A stretch of DNA of 64,000 bases, taken from the NCBI GenBank assembly GCA_034509425.1, contig JAVTVJ010000831.1, positions 124,001 through 188,000 of the forward strand, in the 5' to 3' direction. Shown one piece after another: positions 9,497 through 22,500 of the stretch (within the stretch, counting starts at the first letter, position 1; each line of letters opens with the position of its first letter). The translations under genes were made by a program, and so were the position numbers. This stretch comes from Eopsaltria australis. Its lineage: Eukaryota; Chordata; Aves; Passeriformes; Petroicidae. Under the pieces are notes generated by a model that did no database searches, had not been told where the DNA came from, and saw only the letters and a list, made by a program, of their open reading frames with translations.

Positions 9497-12400
9497 TTAC
9501 ACACAGTTCTCACTTAAAATTAAGTTTCCTTGTGGTACACAATGGGTTTCCCCATCTTCTTGCATTACTTACTAAGTGTAACCAGGTCTTTGGGCAAAAA
9601 CAATTTTGTGGATGGGTTTGCCTTTGTCTGAGGTGGGACTAATCCAAACAGTCTTTCCTAAAATACCTCTCATGTGTACCACAGGGACTCTATTTCCGTC
9701 CACTGTGTGTAAGGGTTCAGACTGGGCAGGACCAGCTTGATTGATGGAGTCTCGTGTGTTGACCATTTAGGTGGCCTTTGCTAAGTTTACTTTCTAATTT
9801 TTGAAGGTCTTTCTGCCAAGTGCTTTTAGGGTGGTCTTAAGTCGTCCGTTGCATCGTTCAACTTTCCTGGCAGCTGGTGCATGATAAGGGATATGATATA
9901 TCTACTCGATGCTATGTTCTTTGGCCTAGCTGTTTATAAGGTCATTTTTGAAATGGGTCTCGTTGTCTGACTCAATTCTCTCAGGGGTGCTATGTCTCTA
10001 CAAGACTTGCTTTTCTAGGCTTAAGATGGTGTTTCGGGCGGTAGCATGAGGCACAGCATAGGTCTATAACTATCTAGTGGTTGCTTCCACTATGGTTATT
10101 ACATAGCGCTTGCCTTGGCAGGTTTAGGGAAGGGTGATGTAGTCAATTTGCCAGGCTTCCCCATACCTATACTTTGACCATCGTCCACCGTACCACAGAG
10201 GCTTCATTCGCTTGGTCTGCTTGATTATAGCGCAGGTCTTACAGCCATGGATGACCTGTGAGATGTTGTCTATGGTCAAGTCCACCCCTCGGTCACGAGC
10301 TCATCGGTACGTTGCATCTCGTCTTTGATGACCAGAGGCATCATGGGCCCAACAAGCTAGAAATAATTCTCCCTTGTGCTGTTAGTCCAGATCCACTTGT
10401 GATACTCTCAGTTTGGCAGTTCGGTCTACCTGCTCGTTGTTACGATGCTCTTCATTGGCTCGACTCTTGGGTACATGTGCATCTATGTGTCGAACCTTCA
10501 CAGTCAGCCTCTCTACATGGGTAGCGATGACCTGCCAAATCTCAGCGGCCCAGATGGGTTTCCCTCTGCGCTGCCAGTTGGCCTTTCTCTAGCAATTTAA
10601 CTAACTCTACAAAGCGTTAGTTACTTTCTAGGAGTCAGTGTAGAGATAGAGCCGAGGCCACTTCTCTCGTTCAGCAATATCTAAAGCCAGCTGGACGGCT
10701 TTAAGCTCTGCGACTTGACTCGATCTACTTTCTTTTTAAGTAGCTTGTGCAACTCATCGTGTGGGGTTCTATACAGTAGCTTTTCACTTCCGGTTAGCAC
10801 CCACAATTCGGCAGGAACCATCAGTGAAGAGGGTATATCGTCTTTCATTCTCTGGTAGCTCATTATATGGTGGGGCTTCTTCTGCACGTGTCACTTGCTC
10901 TTCTTCTTTTTCAGAGGATAATCTCAAAGTCTCACCTTCAGGCTAGTTCGTTATAATTTCCAGAATCCCAGGGCAATTAGGGTTTCTTATCTGGGCTCGC
11001 TGTGTGATCAGCGCAATCTACTTGCTCCATGTGGCATCGGTAGCATTGTGTGTGGAAGGAACTTTTCTTTTGAACATCCAACCCAGCACTGGTAGTCGGG
11101 GTGCCAGAAGCAGCTGTGCTTTGGTGCCAATTACTTCTGAGGCAGCTTGAACTCTTTCATAAGCTGCAAGAATCTCTTTCTCGGTTGGGGTATAGCTGGC
11201 CTCACATCCTTTGTATTTCTGACTCTAGAACTTAAGTGGTTGCCTTCGAGTCTCTGCAGGTCCCTTCTGCCACAGGCTCCAGGATGGACCATTCTCCCCG
11301 GCCGCAGTGTAGAGCACATTTTTCACACCCTGTCTTGTTCTGACTGGCCTAAGTGCTACTGCGTGGGCAATCTCTTGCTTAATTTGTTCAAATGCTTGTT
11401 GTTGCTCAGGACTCCACTGGAAATCATTTCTTTTTCGTGTCATGAGGTAAAGAGGGCTTACAATTGTGCTGTATTCCGGGATATGCATTCTCTAAAACCT
11501 GACAGTTCTTAGAAAAGCCTGGGTTTTTTTCTTCTTCATAGGTGGGGACATAGCAGTGATATTGTTGACTACTTTTGTCGGGATCTGGCGACGTCTATCT
11601 TGTCACTTGATTCCTAAAAACTGGATTTCTTGAGCGGGTCTCTTAACTTTATTTAGCTTGATGGCAAAACTAGCTCTTAGGAGAATCTAGATGATCTTCT
11701 TTCTTTTCTCAAAGACTTTTTCTGCTGTGTTTCTCCATACGATAATGTCGTCGATGTACTGCAAATGTTCTGGAGATTCTCTCTTTTCTAGTGCAGTCTG
11801 GATCAGTCTATGGCAGATGGTGGGGCTGTGCTTCCACCCCTAGGGGAGTCTGTTCCAGGTGTATTGCACGCCCCTCTAGGTGAAAGAAAACTGAGGCTTG
11901 CACTCTGCTGCCAGAGGAATGGAGAAAAAGGCATTGGCAATATCGATGGTTGCGTACCACTTTGCTGCTTTGGATTCTAGTTCATACTGAAGTTTTAACA
12001 TGTCTGACACAGCAGCACTCAGTGGTGGTGTGACCTTCAGGCCACGATAATCTACTGTCAGTCTCTATTTTCTACTGGACTTACGCACTGGCCATATAGG
12101 GCTGTTAAAGGGTGAATGAGCTTTGCTGACCACCCCTTGGCTCTCCAGTTTACGAATCATCTCGTGGATGGGAACCACAGAGTCTCTGTCTGTGCGGTAC
12201 TGCCAACGGTGCACTGTCGCTGTGGCGATTGGTACCTGCTGTTCTTCAACTTCTAGCAGTCCCACAGCAGAGGCGTCATCTGAGTGACTAGGCAAGGTAT
12301 TTAGCTGTCGGATGTCTTCTGTTTTTACTGCGGCTATCCCGAAAGCTCAACGATGTCCTTTTGGGTCTTTGAAATACCCATTTCTAAGATAGTCTATGCC

Positions 12401-12688
12401 CAGGATGCATGGGGCCTCTGGGTTGGTCACGATGGGGTGTTTCTGCCACTCATTCCCAGTTAAACTCACTTCAGCTTCCAATACAGTCAGCTGCTGGGAT
12501 CCTCCTGTCACCCCAGAAATAGAAATAGATTCTGTTCCCACGTACCTCGATGGCATCAGGGTACATTGAGCGCCGGTGTCAACCAAAGCCGTGTATCTTT
12601 GTGGGTCAGATGTGCCAGGCCATCGGATCCACACAGTCCAATAGATCCGGTTGTCCCTTTCCTCTACCTGGCTAGAGGCAGGGCCCCT
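9497..12688 (-). pseudogene. pol: E2 pro-pol: protease, RT, RNase H, integrase; stop-riddled
   Basis: It continues in the gag frame after the amber codon at 12689-12691. Protease has Asp-Thr-Gly-Ala near 12575. RT has Tyr-Ile-Asp-Asp at about 11747-11758. RNase H lies at about 10500-10900. Integrase has its Cys-x2-Cys finger near 10235, catalytic-core Asp residues near 10145 and 9975, and Val-Glu-Arg near 9870. Compared codon by codon with E1, the stops at 12347, 12065, 11876, 11603, 11492, 11225, 10628, 10607, 10601 and 10589 all replace Trp codons; 11840 replaces Gln. Integrase has further in-frame stops (for example 10070, 10064, 9926 and 9902). It cannot encode a functional Pol. Confidence 0.92.
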
Positions 12689-12691
12689 CTA
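12673..12691 (-). promoter_or_regulatory. gag/pol boundary amber codon and hairpin (E2)
   Basis: TAG at 12689-12691 ends gag, with pro-pol in the same frame. TAGAGG pairs with CCTCTA across the same 7-nt loop as in E1. This is a shorter version of the E1 stem. Confidence 0.5.
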
Positions 12692-13591
12692 TTCCTGATC
12701 ATGGTACACGTTGCTCTCTTCCTGTAAATATGTTCTTGAGGTCTCTTCAAGAGGATCGGTCATATCATCATTCTTATACTGTTCTGAGTTCTGTCCACAA
12801 GAGACCGGAGCAGCACTGACTCTAGGTGGGCTCTTTGTGGTAGCTGTTTCTTTTTTTAGTTCATGTACTCGGGCTGCTAAGGAAGAGGTGGGTTTTCTAT
12901 CCCACTTTCTCATGTCTTCTCTATGCTCTTGAAGGAAAAACTAGAGGTTACTTCGTGGAGTGTATCTTCTTTCTCTGGTTGGGGGATGTTGGCTCTTAAT
13001 AGCAGAGACCTTTGTTGGTTCTGGCGAGATGTGGTGAATTTCTTGCTTCAGCTCCTTTCTGAGTTTCTCTTCCAAGCTCTGGACGTGCTCGGCCAGCTTT
13101 GTTTCTACTGATGAGACATGGGTGCGTAACGGGTCAGTGACAGTGTTCTCATAAATTCTTAGTTTGTTGACCAGTACTCCCACTTTGTCCGCTCCTTCCC
13201 TCCATTGCAGTGTTGCTAGGTAACGGGAGTATATCTCTGGTCCGAGCCGTGCGAATCTCAACCACATCTGTGACGTGCATTGGACATCATTTGGGTTCTT
13301 AGGGAATCTCTCATCTGAGAAAATGATCTCTAGCACAGCTAATTCTCTCAGGCATCGGATACTTTGTTCCATTGTGCTCCATTTTCCTTGGTGCACCTGG
13401 AGGTCTTCTTTATAAAGGTATCTGTCTCTTACACTTGCCAGCAGTCGCCGCCAGAGGCTGAGAGTTTCTTGTGTCCTCCCGATCCCCTGGTCAATGACCA
13501 CATCCTGGGTCAGGGATCCAAGTTGCCTGGCTTCACTTCCATCTAGAATGGTGTCATTGGCTGCAGCAAACCAGATGCGAAGCAGCCAGGT
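12689..13591 (-). pseudogene. gag: E2 gag, C-terminal (core) part
   Basis: Picks up the Gag core after the LTR-B insertion (Trp-Leu-Leu-Arg-Ile-Trp next to the junction) and runs through a Ser-Leu-Trp-Arg-Arg-Leu-Leu segment and a coiled-coil-like Glu/Lys-rich region (about 13020-13110). One TAG at 12941-12943 replaces the Trp seen at the same place in E1. It is related to E1 gag along its length, with the C-terminal part again lacking a CCHC knuckle. It ends at the amber codon. Confidence 0.88.
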
Positions 13592-15115
13592 TGTAGTGGT
13601 TTCAGTTCGCCAATTCAGGTTTGTGGCTAAATGCTAGCACACTCACTTAAATTTACTTGATTGCTTGTTGTGAGATGAGGATTAGGAGTAGGCAAAGCAG
13701 GCTCAAACTTTATAAAGTACAAAGAAGTTTTATTAATATACCTAAGACAAAGGGAAAAGGAAAGAAAAAAACCAAGAAAAAAACCAGAACAAACTCCTCA
13801 GACCACCCCTCCTTCCCCCACTTCTCCATTTCATTCTCCCTGACAACATACAAAAGACAACACTTTGACTTCCAGTCAGTTTACCACCTCAGAAACAGCT
13901 CTTGTTTCAGTTCATTTAGGGAGAGAAGTTTCTTTTGCTTACACCATGGATTTTCTGTAAGAAAAATACAGTTTTTATGGGTCTTCTGCCTCACCATCAG
14001 CTGCCACCCAGAAGAAAGACCAGCTTAATGGTGGATCCCTCCCACACCAGTAGTCTTCCCACAGCCACTTGACTGGGTTATGAACAGTCCACAGGGTACC
14101 TGTTTTAAGGATGCCCAGTTCAATTGCAGCAACAAAGAAAATCCCTTCTTCTGTGCTTAGTAACACAGGTTTTCCTGACAACTCAGGTTCTCTAGCATTC
14201 TCCCTGGGACCAGGGCTCTGGGTCACAGCCTCTCCTCTCTCATGGTTCTAGTTTCTCATCAGGCTGTACTTTTTCAACACTTACTTGTCTTTACTTAGGT
14301 AATTCAGTTCATTGGCTGCAATAAGAACCTCACATCCCCCGTTGGACTACATCTTCATATATTACAGAGAATTTATTAGCTCAGTCCCCAACCATGGTTC
14401 TCCAAAAGAGTTTTCAGCTTCACTCTTGAAGCAACTTCCCATGCACTTCCTTCTAAGTATCAGTTCTGCTTTCCTCACTGACTGTAAAGTCTCTGCGCTG
14501 CACTATGTCGATGTCCTCACTCGTTCCTCTCTCTGTGAGGAAGGATGGGTGTCTGTGAGTTTAGTCTAGGCATGGAGAGAGTTAATCTCTGTCTCTCTCT
14601 CTCTCCAGCAGTGTGAGGATCACGTGCTCTTTGCCGGGCTGTTTGAACAGGCCCGAGCTGGATGGAGTCTGGCCCGGTCCTTGCCTGGCCCGGAGCAGGG
14701 GCCTGGCTCTCCCTCTCGTGTAGCTGGCACACTGGCTGAGCTGTATCTGCTGAAGATTCCAGCCGTTCCTCCCCCATGCCCGGCTGCAGCGGCACGGCCG
14801 CTCCAAACTTCCCTTCCCCCCCCCCCCCCCCACCCTTTGGAAGGGGGGGGGAGGGCTTGGGCCTTACCAGGGAGAGAAGCAGGAGCTGCTCCTCTCTACA
14901 CAGCAGCAGCACGTCCAAAGAGGAAGAGCTTCAGAGAGTCTCTGCTTATATATGGTTTTTTCCTCGAAGGAGGACCAACTTTTTAATAGGTTCATTACAT
15001 ATCAATCCTTAAAACTACCTGATTATTGGCTCTCTCTCGCAGGAAGGAAGTTGTATTTCTTCCTGCAGCACAGATCACTTCCTAGATTTTGACCCCTCTG
15101 GCCTAACCCAAGACA
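13592..15115 (-). mobile_element. Solo LTR-B (1524 bp) inserted in E2 gag
   Basis: Minus-strand ends TGTCTTGGG... and ...ACCACTACA, with a perfect 5-bp TSD CAGGT at 13587-13591 and 15116-15120. The TATA box on the minus strand is near 14945-14958 and AATAAA is at about 13728-13733, so the transcribed R region would be unusually long (about 1.2 kb). It contains a poly-C/G tract at 14815-14851. It is the best complete LTR-B copy in the window. Confidence 0.93.
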
Positions 15116-15894
15116 CAGGTCAGGATGGATTAATTTGTCTGGCGGGTGAACTCCCTCCGTAGGTCACACAGCTCACCCAGGGATAAAGAGCGAGTGATGA
15201 TCTCTGGCTCCGTCTCTTCTGCTTGGTGCGAAGGTTTAGCCTTTTCTTCATCGGTCACTGTGGGGGCTGATTTGCTCTTGGTTTTCTTTTTCTGAAGGGG
15301 GGCAACTGCTACTGGCTTAGGCTGTTCTGGCTTGGTGATGGCTTGTGTGGAGACTCTGTCATTTCTTTCAGTCTCTTTTTCCTCTATGACAGTTTGTTTA
15401 GATACGGTGCCTGTTGTTCTGCTGCTTTTCTTGTCCTCATCCTGAGGATACTGTGCCGCATCGAGCATTGTTCTGACTCTAAGCATGGTGTACACGGTGC
15501 AGGTCATAGAGAGAAAAGAAAACAGAACTGACAGCAAGATTATACCATCTTTGACATCCAGAGGGAACTCAATAGTTTCAAAAACTGTTGTGTCAAGTCT
15601 GAAAGGCTGAAAGAAACCATTCTCCACTCTTTCCCCTAGGGGCTGGGTGCGATTGTTGAGGAGGCCCCAGATGTAGCAGCCCAGACCAGGACAAGCAAAC
15701 AAAATTGAGTATATATTCCGAATGGTGTTCATTGCCTCAGAGGTTATCATGCAATAGACATAGTAAACTAATAAAGCAATTTTTATACGATTCCCCAGCC
15801 TACACAGGAGCATTACTACGGGCAGGTAGTTCCCCATGTGCGGAAATATATATAGAGCAATGTACAGGACCCATGTAAGTATGTTGAGTATCAT
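15116..15894 (-). pseudogene. gag: E2 gag, N-terminal membrane-like domain and linker
   Basis: From ATG at 15892-15894 the frame is open for 254 codons to TAA at 15130-15132. Hydrophobic segments lie at residues about 2-17, 23-32, 39-50, 61-79 and 118-137. Asn-Arg-Thr at 81-83 and Phe-Phe-Gln-Pro-Phe at 94-98 sit in the last loop, matching the E1 loop. After that come an acidic/Thr-rich linker, a Lys-rich basic patch and the beginning of the Gag core (Ser-Leu-Ser-Leu-Gly), then the stop and the LTR-B insertion. It has no Gly-2 myristoylation signal. I know of no standard matrix domain with this build. Confidence 0.85.
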
Positions 15895-15951
15895 GGTGAA
15901 TAGGTGGCTTCTAGAACACAAAATTGTAATTCTGACTTTCCTCAGGGCCTG

Positions 15952-15969
15952 GCCCAACGTTGGGCGCCA
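15952..15969 (-). other. E2 primer binding site, tRNA-Lys type
   Basis: Minus strand TGGCGCCCAACGTTGGGC, separated from the LTR end by five T residues, as in E1. It fits the Lys(1,2)-type site with one mismatch. Confidence 0.85.
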
Positions 15970-15974
15970 AAAAA

Positions 15975-16509
15975 TGTGGTAGTTTCAAAGCAAATCAGTG
16001 AGAGGCTCAAAGTCAGAACTACAATTTAATAGGAAAAATGTAATAATACAAAAAACACTGACAGAGTCAGAATACAACCTGACACCCTGTCGGTCAGGGT
16101 GTTGGTAGTAGTCCACTTAGAAGGTGGTTGCAGTTCTCTGGGAGTGATAAATGTGATTCTGTTGAAGCAATGATCCTGTGAAAGGTTTAGTTCTCTTCTG
16201 AAGGTCCAGTGGTGGTGTAGAAGGATCTGGTCTTCCTCTGGGAATCCAGTGGAAAAAAGCTGCCTGTGGTGCTTCAAATCTCAGTTTATATGCAGATCGG
16301 GAGACATTGGTTCCTCCCCCTGGGCGGGGCATCTCACAATGGGATGATGAGCCACTATCTGCAATGTTCAGGGTGAGTAAAGTGCTCTATCCGGCCCCAA
16401 CGACTGGCCTATTAGCAAACTATTCTGCAGCCATCAGGAACACTGCCACGCCCGGCCCCAACATCCCATGAAGATGGTGATAGAATACATACCATTGTAA
16501 CCTAAGACA
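15975..16509 (-). mobile_element. E2 5' LTR (535 bp)
   Basis: Ends TGTGGTAG/...CCTAAGACA; TSD CCTTC follows at 16510-16514. Minus-strand TATA (GCATATAAAC) lies near 16284-16293 and an ATTAAA poly(A) variant near 16025. Confidence 0.93.
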
Positions 16510-16514
16510 CCTTC

Positions 16515-19500
16515 TCATCGTATGTGAGTTCATTCAGTTGAATCTCCTAGTCCTGTAGTCATTTTTGGTCACAATGAGAAAAGTCACACCTTTTACGGCT
16601 TAATTTATGCATGATCAATGTAGAAGTTTTATAAATAATTTAGTGTATTTTGTCTTCTGCCCTTTTATAATAATGAAAACAAATATACACTTTTTCCTCT
16701 GAAGTCATGCAAGCATGCCCAGCTTTAAACCAAAAGAAAGATGTCATTACAGACTAGTAATGTTTCCAGAGAGGATGCATTAGAATTAAAAATAAATGCT
16801 ATGCCTTCACATAAAAGCAGAGATCAGTCTACACAGTAAATCACACTTTTAGATTCATGATATTCAACAATGTGTAAGAAAATCGTAAGAAAAAAAGCTT
16901 TTACCATATATAGGAGTACACAATGCACTTAGTACTTTTAGGGAAAAAAGTTGCTAATGATCTTTAGCAAACCTGGATGCAATTAATTTTGAGGAATGTA
17001 GTTCTTTCACTAATGTGGAGTGTGGCTAACAGACCACCTGTTAATTTACTGAATAAAGTCCGTGTGAAAAACAGCTTAGTAGTATGTGTTCATCTGTTCC
17101 AGGAAACTCACCGTTAAGGTATATTCAAATACAAACTATCATGTTGATGAAAGTTTTTTATAATAGGACTTCTTGCAAGAGTGTAAGATGTGATTTCGAA
17201 CATATTTGTTATAAAAATAGATGATAAAAAACAACCTAAACAAAAAAGCAGAACCCAAAACCAAATAACAGTTTCATCTGTGGACAGAGTTGTAGCACAG
17301 TAAATTCTACCTTTTTTGCCATTTCTAGTAAAAGGCTTTAGGCTGTTCCCTGAGCTCAGAGCACCAGTGTCAGGGCTGGCCTCGGCTTACCTTGGCCAGA
17401 GCTGGTCTGGGCTGGTTTCAGCTCCTGTCTCTGGTCCAAGTGCCTAGTGCCTCCCTTGCTGAGCTTGAACTATGCCAGTGCCTCCATGGAAGGGTCTGAC
17501 AAACCCAGGGGTCCCCATGTCTGAGCATGAGGAAATGGTGAGGATTATGCTCATCCCTCACCTAGGATCAGCCAGGAAGCATCAGGGGTAAGGAAACATT
17601 TTAAAACAAATCCAAACATATCAAACTGAAGAGTAAAGATGCACCCCATCTTTGCACACAAATCTCCCATGCACTTTATAAATGACCTGTTCCTCCTGGT
17701 GAGACTTTTGATGTTTCAAACCCATTAAAAGCTTTCCATTCTGCAGCTCATGAGTCATAAAGAAGTCCTGAACATAGATCCCAAAGACATACTGAAAGGA
17801 TGAGAATAAGGCCAGGTAAAAGGGGTAGATCCTAGCCATTTCACATACAAGGATTTTAAGAGTATTTCTGCTATTTATTTAGACTGTTGGACCTTTAAAT
17901 AGTTAATTGGACTAAGAATAAGATCATACCTAAATGTATATTATGTTCCTTTTTTCTTACAAGATTTTGAGTGTAATAGATAAACTGCTTGAGAACAAAC
18001 CTGGTTTTTTTTACTGTTTTCACACTTTGTTTAAAAATAATCTGCAGCCATCACATGAAAAATTGAAATCTTTGAATGGAAAAATTAATTTAAGTCATAG
18101 TTAGGTAATAGCCCAGCTGATTTCCTTAGCTCTGCTCTCATGCACTCTCTGTACCTGAAGATTTAGAAAAATTTTTTAATTTTTTCTTTGCCAAGAAGGG
18201 TTGTCTTCCCAACACTCATTGACCACTGAAATACAAAGTTAGGAAGGCAGATAGCTGAGACATCTAGGTCAACAGAACATGATGTGGCATCACAGGAGCA
18301 AATGTATACCTGTGAACGACCTTGACTATCTGCTGGTCCTTTAATACAGGGTAGAGGAATCTGTCCATCATTATTCTTAATAGATTTGCAGAGATTTCTT
18401 TCACATGGAAGGAAGGAAGGGAGTTTTATATAGTTCTGTGCAGCGTTTGATGATTTGCATGCATAGCATTTGGAGTTGTGATTTTATATATCAAAAACTA
18501 AGAAAAGTTTGTCTAGGTCAATGCTTTGTTGAAAAAGACTTTTAAGGAGCAACCAGGGGTTGTGAGGGACTGTAGGTGTTCTTCTGCAGTAATATGCCAA
18601 ATGGCACAACCAGGCTCCAGTGGCAGGCCTTCAGCTGAAGCAGAACAAATATTGAAAGAAATTTTCAGTCTTAAAAATTATGTGTAATGTTGGTGAGTGA
18701 GATAAAGAAATAGTAGGTGAACTAAATGATGAGTATTACTCAAAAGGGAGAAGTGAATACCTCATTTCTTTCCTGAAGTATATAAGATCACTTTGCACAG
18801 GAAAACACTTTGGAAGAAAGCTGCTTTCCAGCAGTGAGCAAAGTGATTTTCCTCCTTATAATACACAAGTAATTTTGAAACTTTCAACAGGCTTTTTATG
18901 TTGAGACTGCTTTACAAATCACCATGAGCTTTAGAGGAAAAAAAATTAACATAAGATTACATTATGGTCATATTTATAAACTTTTGAAATACATTAATGT
19001 ACATTATGGACAAGCTAAAAACAAAGACACCAAAGATAAATAATTAGCACATTTTGCTACTCATATTCAGTTCAGTGTTCCTCACTTCCCTTGCTGTGAT
19101 ATGATTTTTATATCAGCTCCCAAGAGACAAAAGATCTGTTTATGAAGGAATAGATAGATATCTTAGTTTCACAGGTATACCAAAAATAATTACACATGGT
19201 AAGAATGAGTACAATAATAATATAAGCAATGGGCACTATTGTATCTGAGGAGATGATAGCACATATGCATCGCCACAGTGATGGTAGTTTGGAGCACAGG
19301 AAAAATTAAAATTGGAAAGTAGAATTCACAGACAGATTATTATAGAGCTCTTTTGTAGAGCAAGAGTGATTAGAAAATGTTTGGACAGTTAAGAAAGCCT
19401 TGTAAATATTCATAATATATCTATGAAGGGATTTAATTAGCTTGAATATTGCTCAGAATACAAATTTCAAAACGGATAAAGGAAAAGTACTAGGCATTGA

Positions 19501-22500
19501 CTGGTAATTTACATGGCAAGCCCCAAAATCATAGGCTCTTCTGAATTATATCTCAAGAAATAAACCATATAGTGGTAGTTTAAATATATGAAAAACCAGA
19601 GATATTGACCTTTGATCCCTCACCAGAGAAGGGCATGAAGTTATTACATTTCCATTCTATGCCTTTATTTATGTTTCCACCTTTAAGTTGGGGGCAGCTG
19701 TTCAACACATTTTCTCATTCAGGACAGAGGAAATAAGAAAGAATAAAATGTTCAAAATGTGAAAGAAATATTGAATGTTCTGAACAAAGTTGTTTGTTCC
19801 TTTCTTCCTCACAAAGATATCTGTCTTCAGCCCTAGATCAGTGTGTTCTCAGCTGGTGTATAAACCCAATTAGAATTAGGTTGTTGTATCTGTGTGCACT
19901 GTCACCCTTTATCCAATACATATACTTTGTCCAGAAATTATTAATTTCTTATTATTTTTATGCAGTCTAGGTGCACCATTCTCAAGCTTTTAGATCAGGC
20001 TCTGCTCTTTTCATCTGTAGTAATTTGGATGCCCTCTTCCTTTGCTTTTGCTAGATAAACCCCTTTCCTTCTGAAGAAGGTGTAGACTTGCCTTTGAGAA
20101 GTAGCAGTTGCATCTGGTGAGTCAGTGGCCACCACAGCCAAACTGAGGTCCAGACCAAACCTTTGACATTATTTTACTCTTAGCACAGAATGAATGAGTT
20201 AGCTGGAACAGATGTGAGGCATGGGAAAGGAGCAGTGAGGACTGAGTGGAAATGAAGTCTACCTTTTGGAATTTCTCCATTTTTTTACTGAACAACTTTG
20301 GTATGCTATGAGTAAGGGGTTATTTGCAGCTTGAGGACAAATAAAAGAACCACAGCAGTGCAATGCTCATTTGCAAAACGAAAGATGGAGCAATACTCAT
20401 AGAGCATTACTTTACCTCAAAGTCCCATCTCCTCAAGCTCCTTCCTATATTCAACAGAGAAAAATAAAATTATCTAAGGGACAACTTGGAGAGGCAACAA
20501 TGGTAACATTGTTATGAGCAGTCTTACTCCATTAACAGTCTTCCTAAACCAGAGGTCTCTTGGTGAATATTCTGTAGTGATGATAACAATAAGGTTTAAA
20601 AGTACTTCTCTGACATACCTACAGAAGGTTGGTCCTATGTATCGCAGGATATTCAGTTGTGGAGCTTAACACAACAATGAACTTTATACATCACAAGGGA
20701 CCTGCATAAACCTACTGTGATTCATGCCCACAGTTTTTATTCTAGTCTTCAATAATATTGCAATAGTTTTAACCTAGAGTGCTGTAATTCAGATAAAAAG
20801 CATGGAAAGTTGTATTTTGAGAGGCGTGGGAGTTTTATTTTATTTGTTTTAAATGGAATGTGTGAATGCAAGATATGAATAGACATAATTATCTTACCTA
20901 TTCTTTGTCTCCCACTGCATGCAAAAATTCACCTCTTATCCTCTTATTTTTTGTGAATAGGTGTACCCTCTCAAAAGCCCCTCTTTAAAAACTATTCCCA
21001 GTGGAATCTCATGAGTGAAAAAACAGCTACAGACTGAAACAACTGTATATGCTTTAATTCGACTGGAATAATTCCATTACTATTTAGCTGTTTATTAATG
21101 TCATAGAGTTGAGCTGTGTTATCATTAAACAATTGTCATTATAATGAGACTTCATGGAAAAGCAGTTGGACATTCAAGTCAGTTTTTTAGTGATAGACAG
21201 AAGATAGGCTTTGACAGAATGAAACAATTCTAGCTAAAATTTCACAGCTTTTGAGAAAATTTTTATCTATCCTGTTGTTTTGCTTCCTTCCTTTAATTAG
21301 TTTGATTATTTAAAGCCAGCATATTTAACATAAAAAATTCTTTAAAAGAAAAATAAATTAGAAAGATAAAATGTTCCCAATTGTGTTATGAATTATGAAA
21401 TAACCTGTAACTTAATGATTACATTTTCTGCTGCTGTCAGTGTGTGTAATGGACAATGTCCATTAAAGCAGTAGGTATGTAGTTGTTATCTATTTGTTGT
21501 TCACTGCCTATCCCTGTCTCAACTATATTTAGGTATCTATATTCAAAACCAGATTTGTAGAGACAATTCTTAATATACTGTGAACGGGTTTTTTGCCATT
21601 TATCAAGATAAATTCTCGTTGTTTCTTACTGACTTTATTTCATTGCTGCCTTATGAGAAGCATGTGTGTTACTTCAATTTTACAGATGTAGAATGGGTAT
21701 ATATGGATGTTAAGGTTTATATATTCATCAGTGACATATCTGGTAAGGTAAATGGCATGCATGAGTATATATTTCCAGTTACTGACATACAAATTGTTGT
21801 TACTCTGTACTGTATGCCAAACCCTGCTGTCAGTCTCTTATCTGGCTTTTTGCCAGTGCAACTGCTTACTTTCTAATAAGGAATTCAGTCTACACCAACA
21901 CTCAGCATATTTCAAATAGCTCGATTATAGTTGCATATGCTGTGAAGTAGCAAATAGAAATAACAGATTAATTAATTTTGTAACTTCCACTGTAGCATGG
22001 GGCTGTATTGAGCCTTGCATAAGAGGTCCTCTTTCTCAATGCAAATCCCACACTCTGTGGAAATACAAATAATAGTATCATGTGTGAAGCCCCAGAGGTT
22101 GCACAGATAGGGATACATACACAAAAATTAATGAACTATGTGTGAGAAATTCAAGGAGTTGAGCAGTTTCAGAGCAGTCAAAAAAATCAAAAGAAATAAA
22201 GCAGGGGTAAACCCAATGCTGGGCTCAACAGGGAGATGAAGGAAATCTCAATTCTAATTCTATTTATGTTTTACAGTAAACACTAATTGGATTTTAAAGA
22301 ACATTAAGAATAAAGTCTAAAACCTTGATTATTTCTCAGCTACTGACTGCTCTAAATGCAAGCTATCAAGTCAGAATACTATATTTATTCTTTGGTCATT
22401 CTCCGGCCTTGTAAAGTCCTGTGCCAAGGGGTAAGTAAAGGAGTTGAAAGCTCCAGCTCACCTTTGATAAATAGGAAACTTTCACGGAATATGAGATCTA

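Larger units (their letters stand above)
8874..16509 (-). mobile_element. E2, full-length ERVL-like provirus with nested LTR-B
   Basis: Paired 535-bp LTRs flank gag and pol, with a perfect 5-bp TSD CCTTC at 8869-8873 and 16510-16514. Order on the minus strand is LTR, Lys-type PBS, gag, pro-pol, LTR. There is no env: the last pol codon is about 90 bp from the 3' LTR. Counting by eye, the two LTRs differ at about 21 of 535 sites, and those differences are strongly biased (see findings). A 1524-bp solo LTR-B splits gag. Confidence 0.93.

Noticed and set aside
15130..15957. Gag of E2 starting upstream at 15957 with Met-Gly-Gln
   Set aside because: The codon there is TTG and overlaps the primer binding site; the first ATG is at 15892-15894.
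21580..21876. A 98-codon plus-strand open frame in AT-rich DNA
   Set aside because: No motif or supporting signal, and such lengths are expected by chance.
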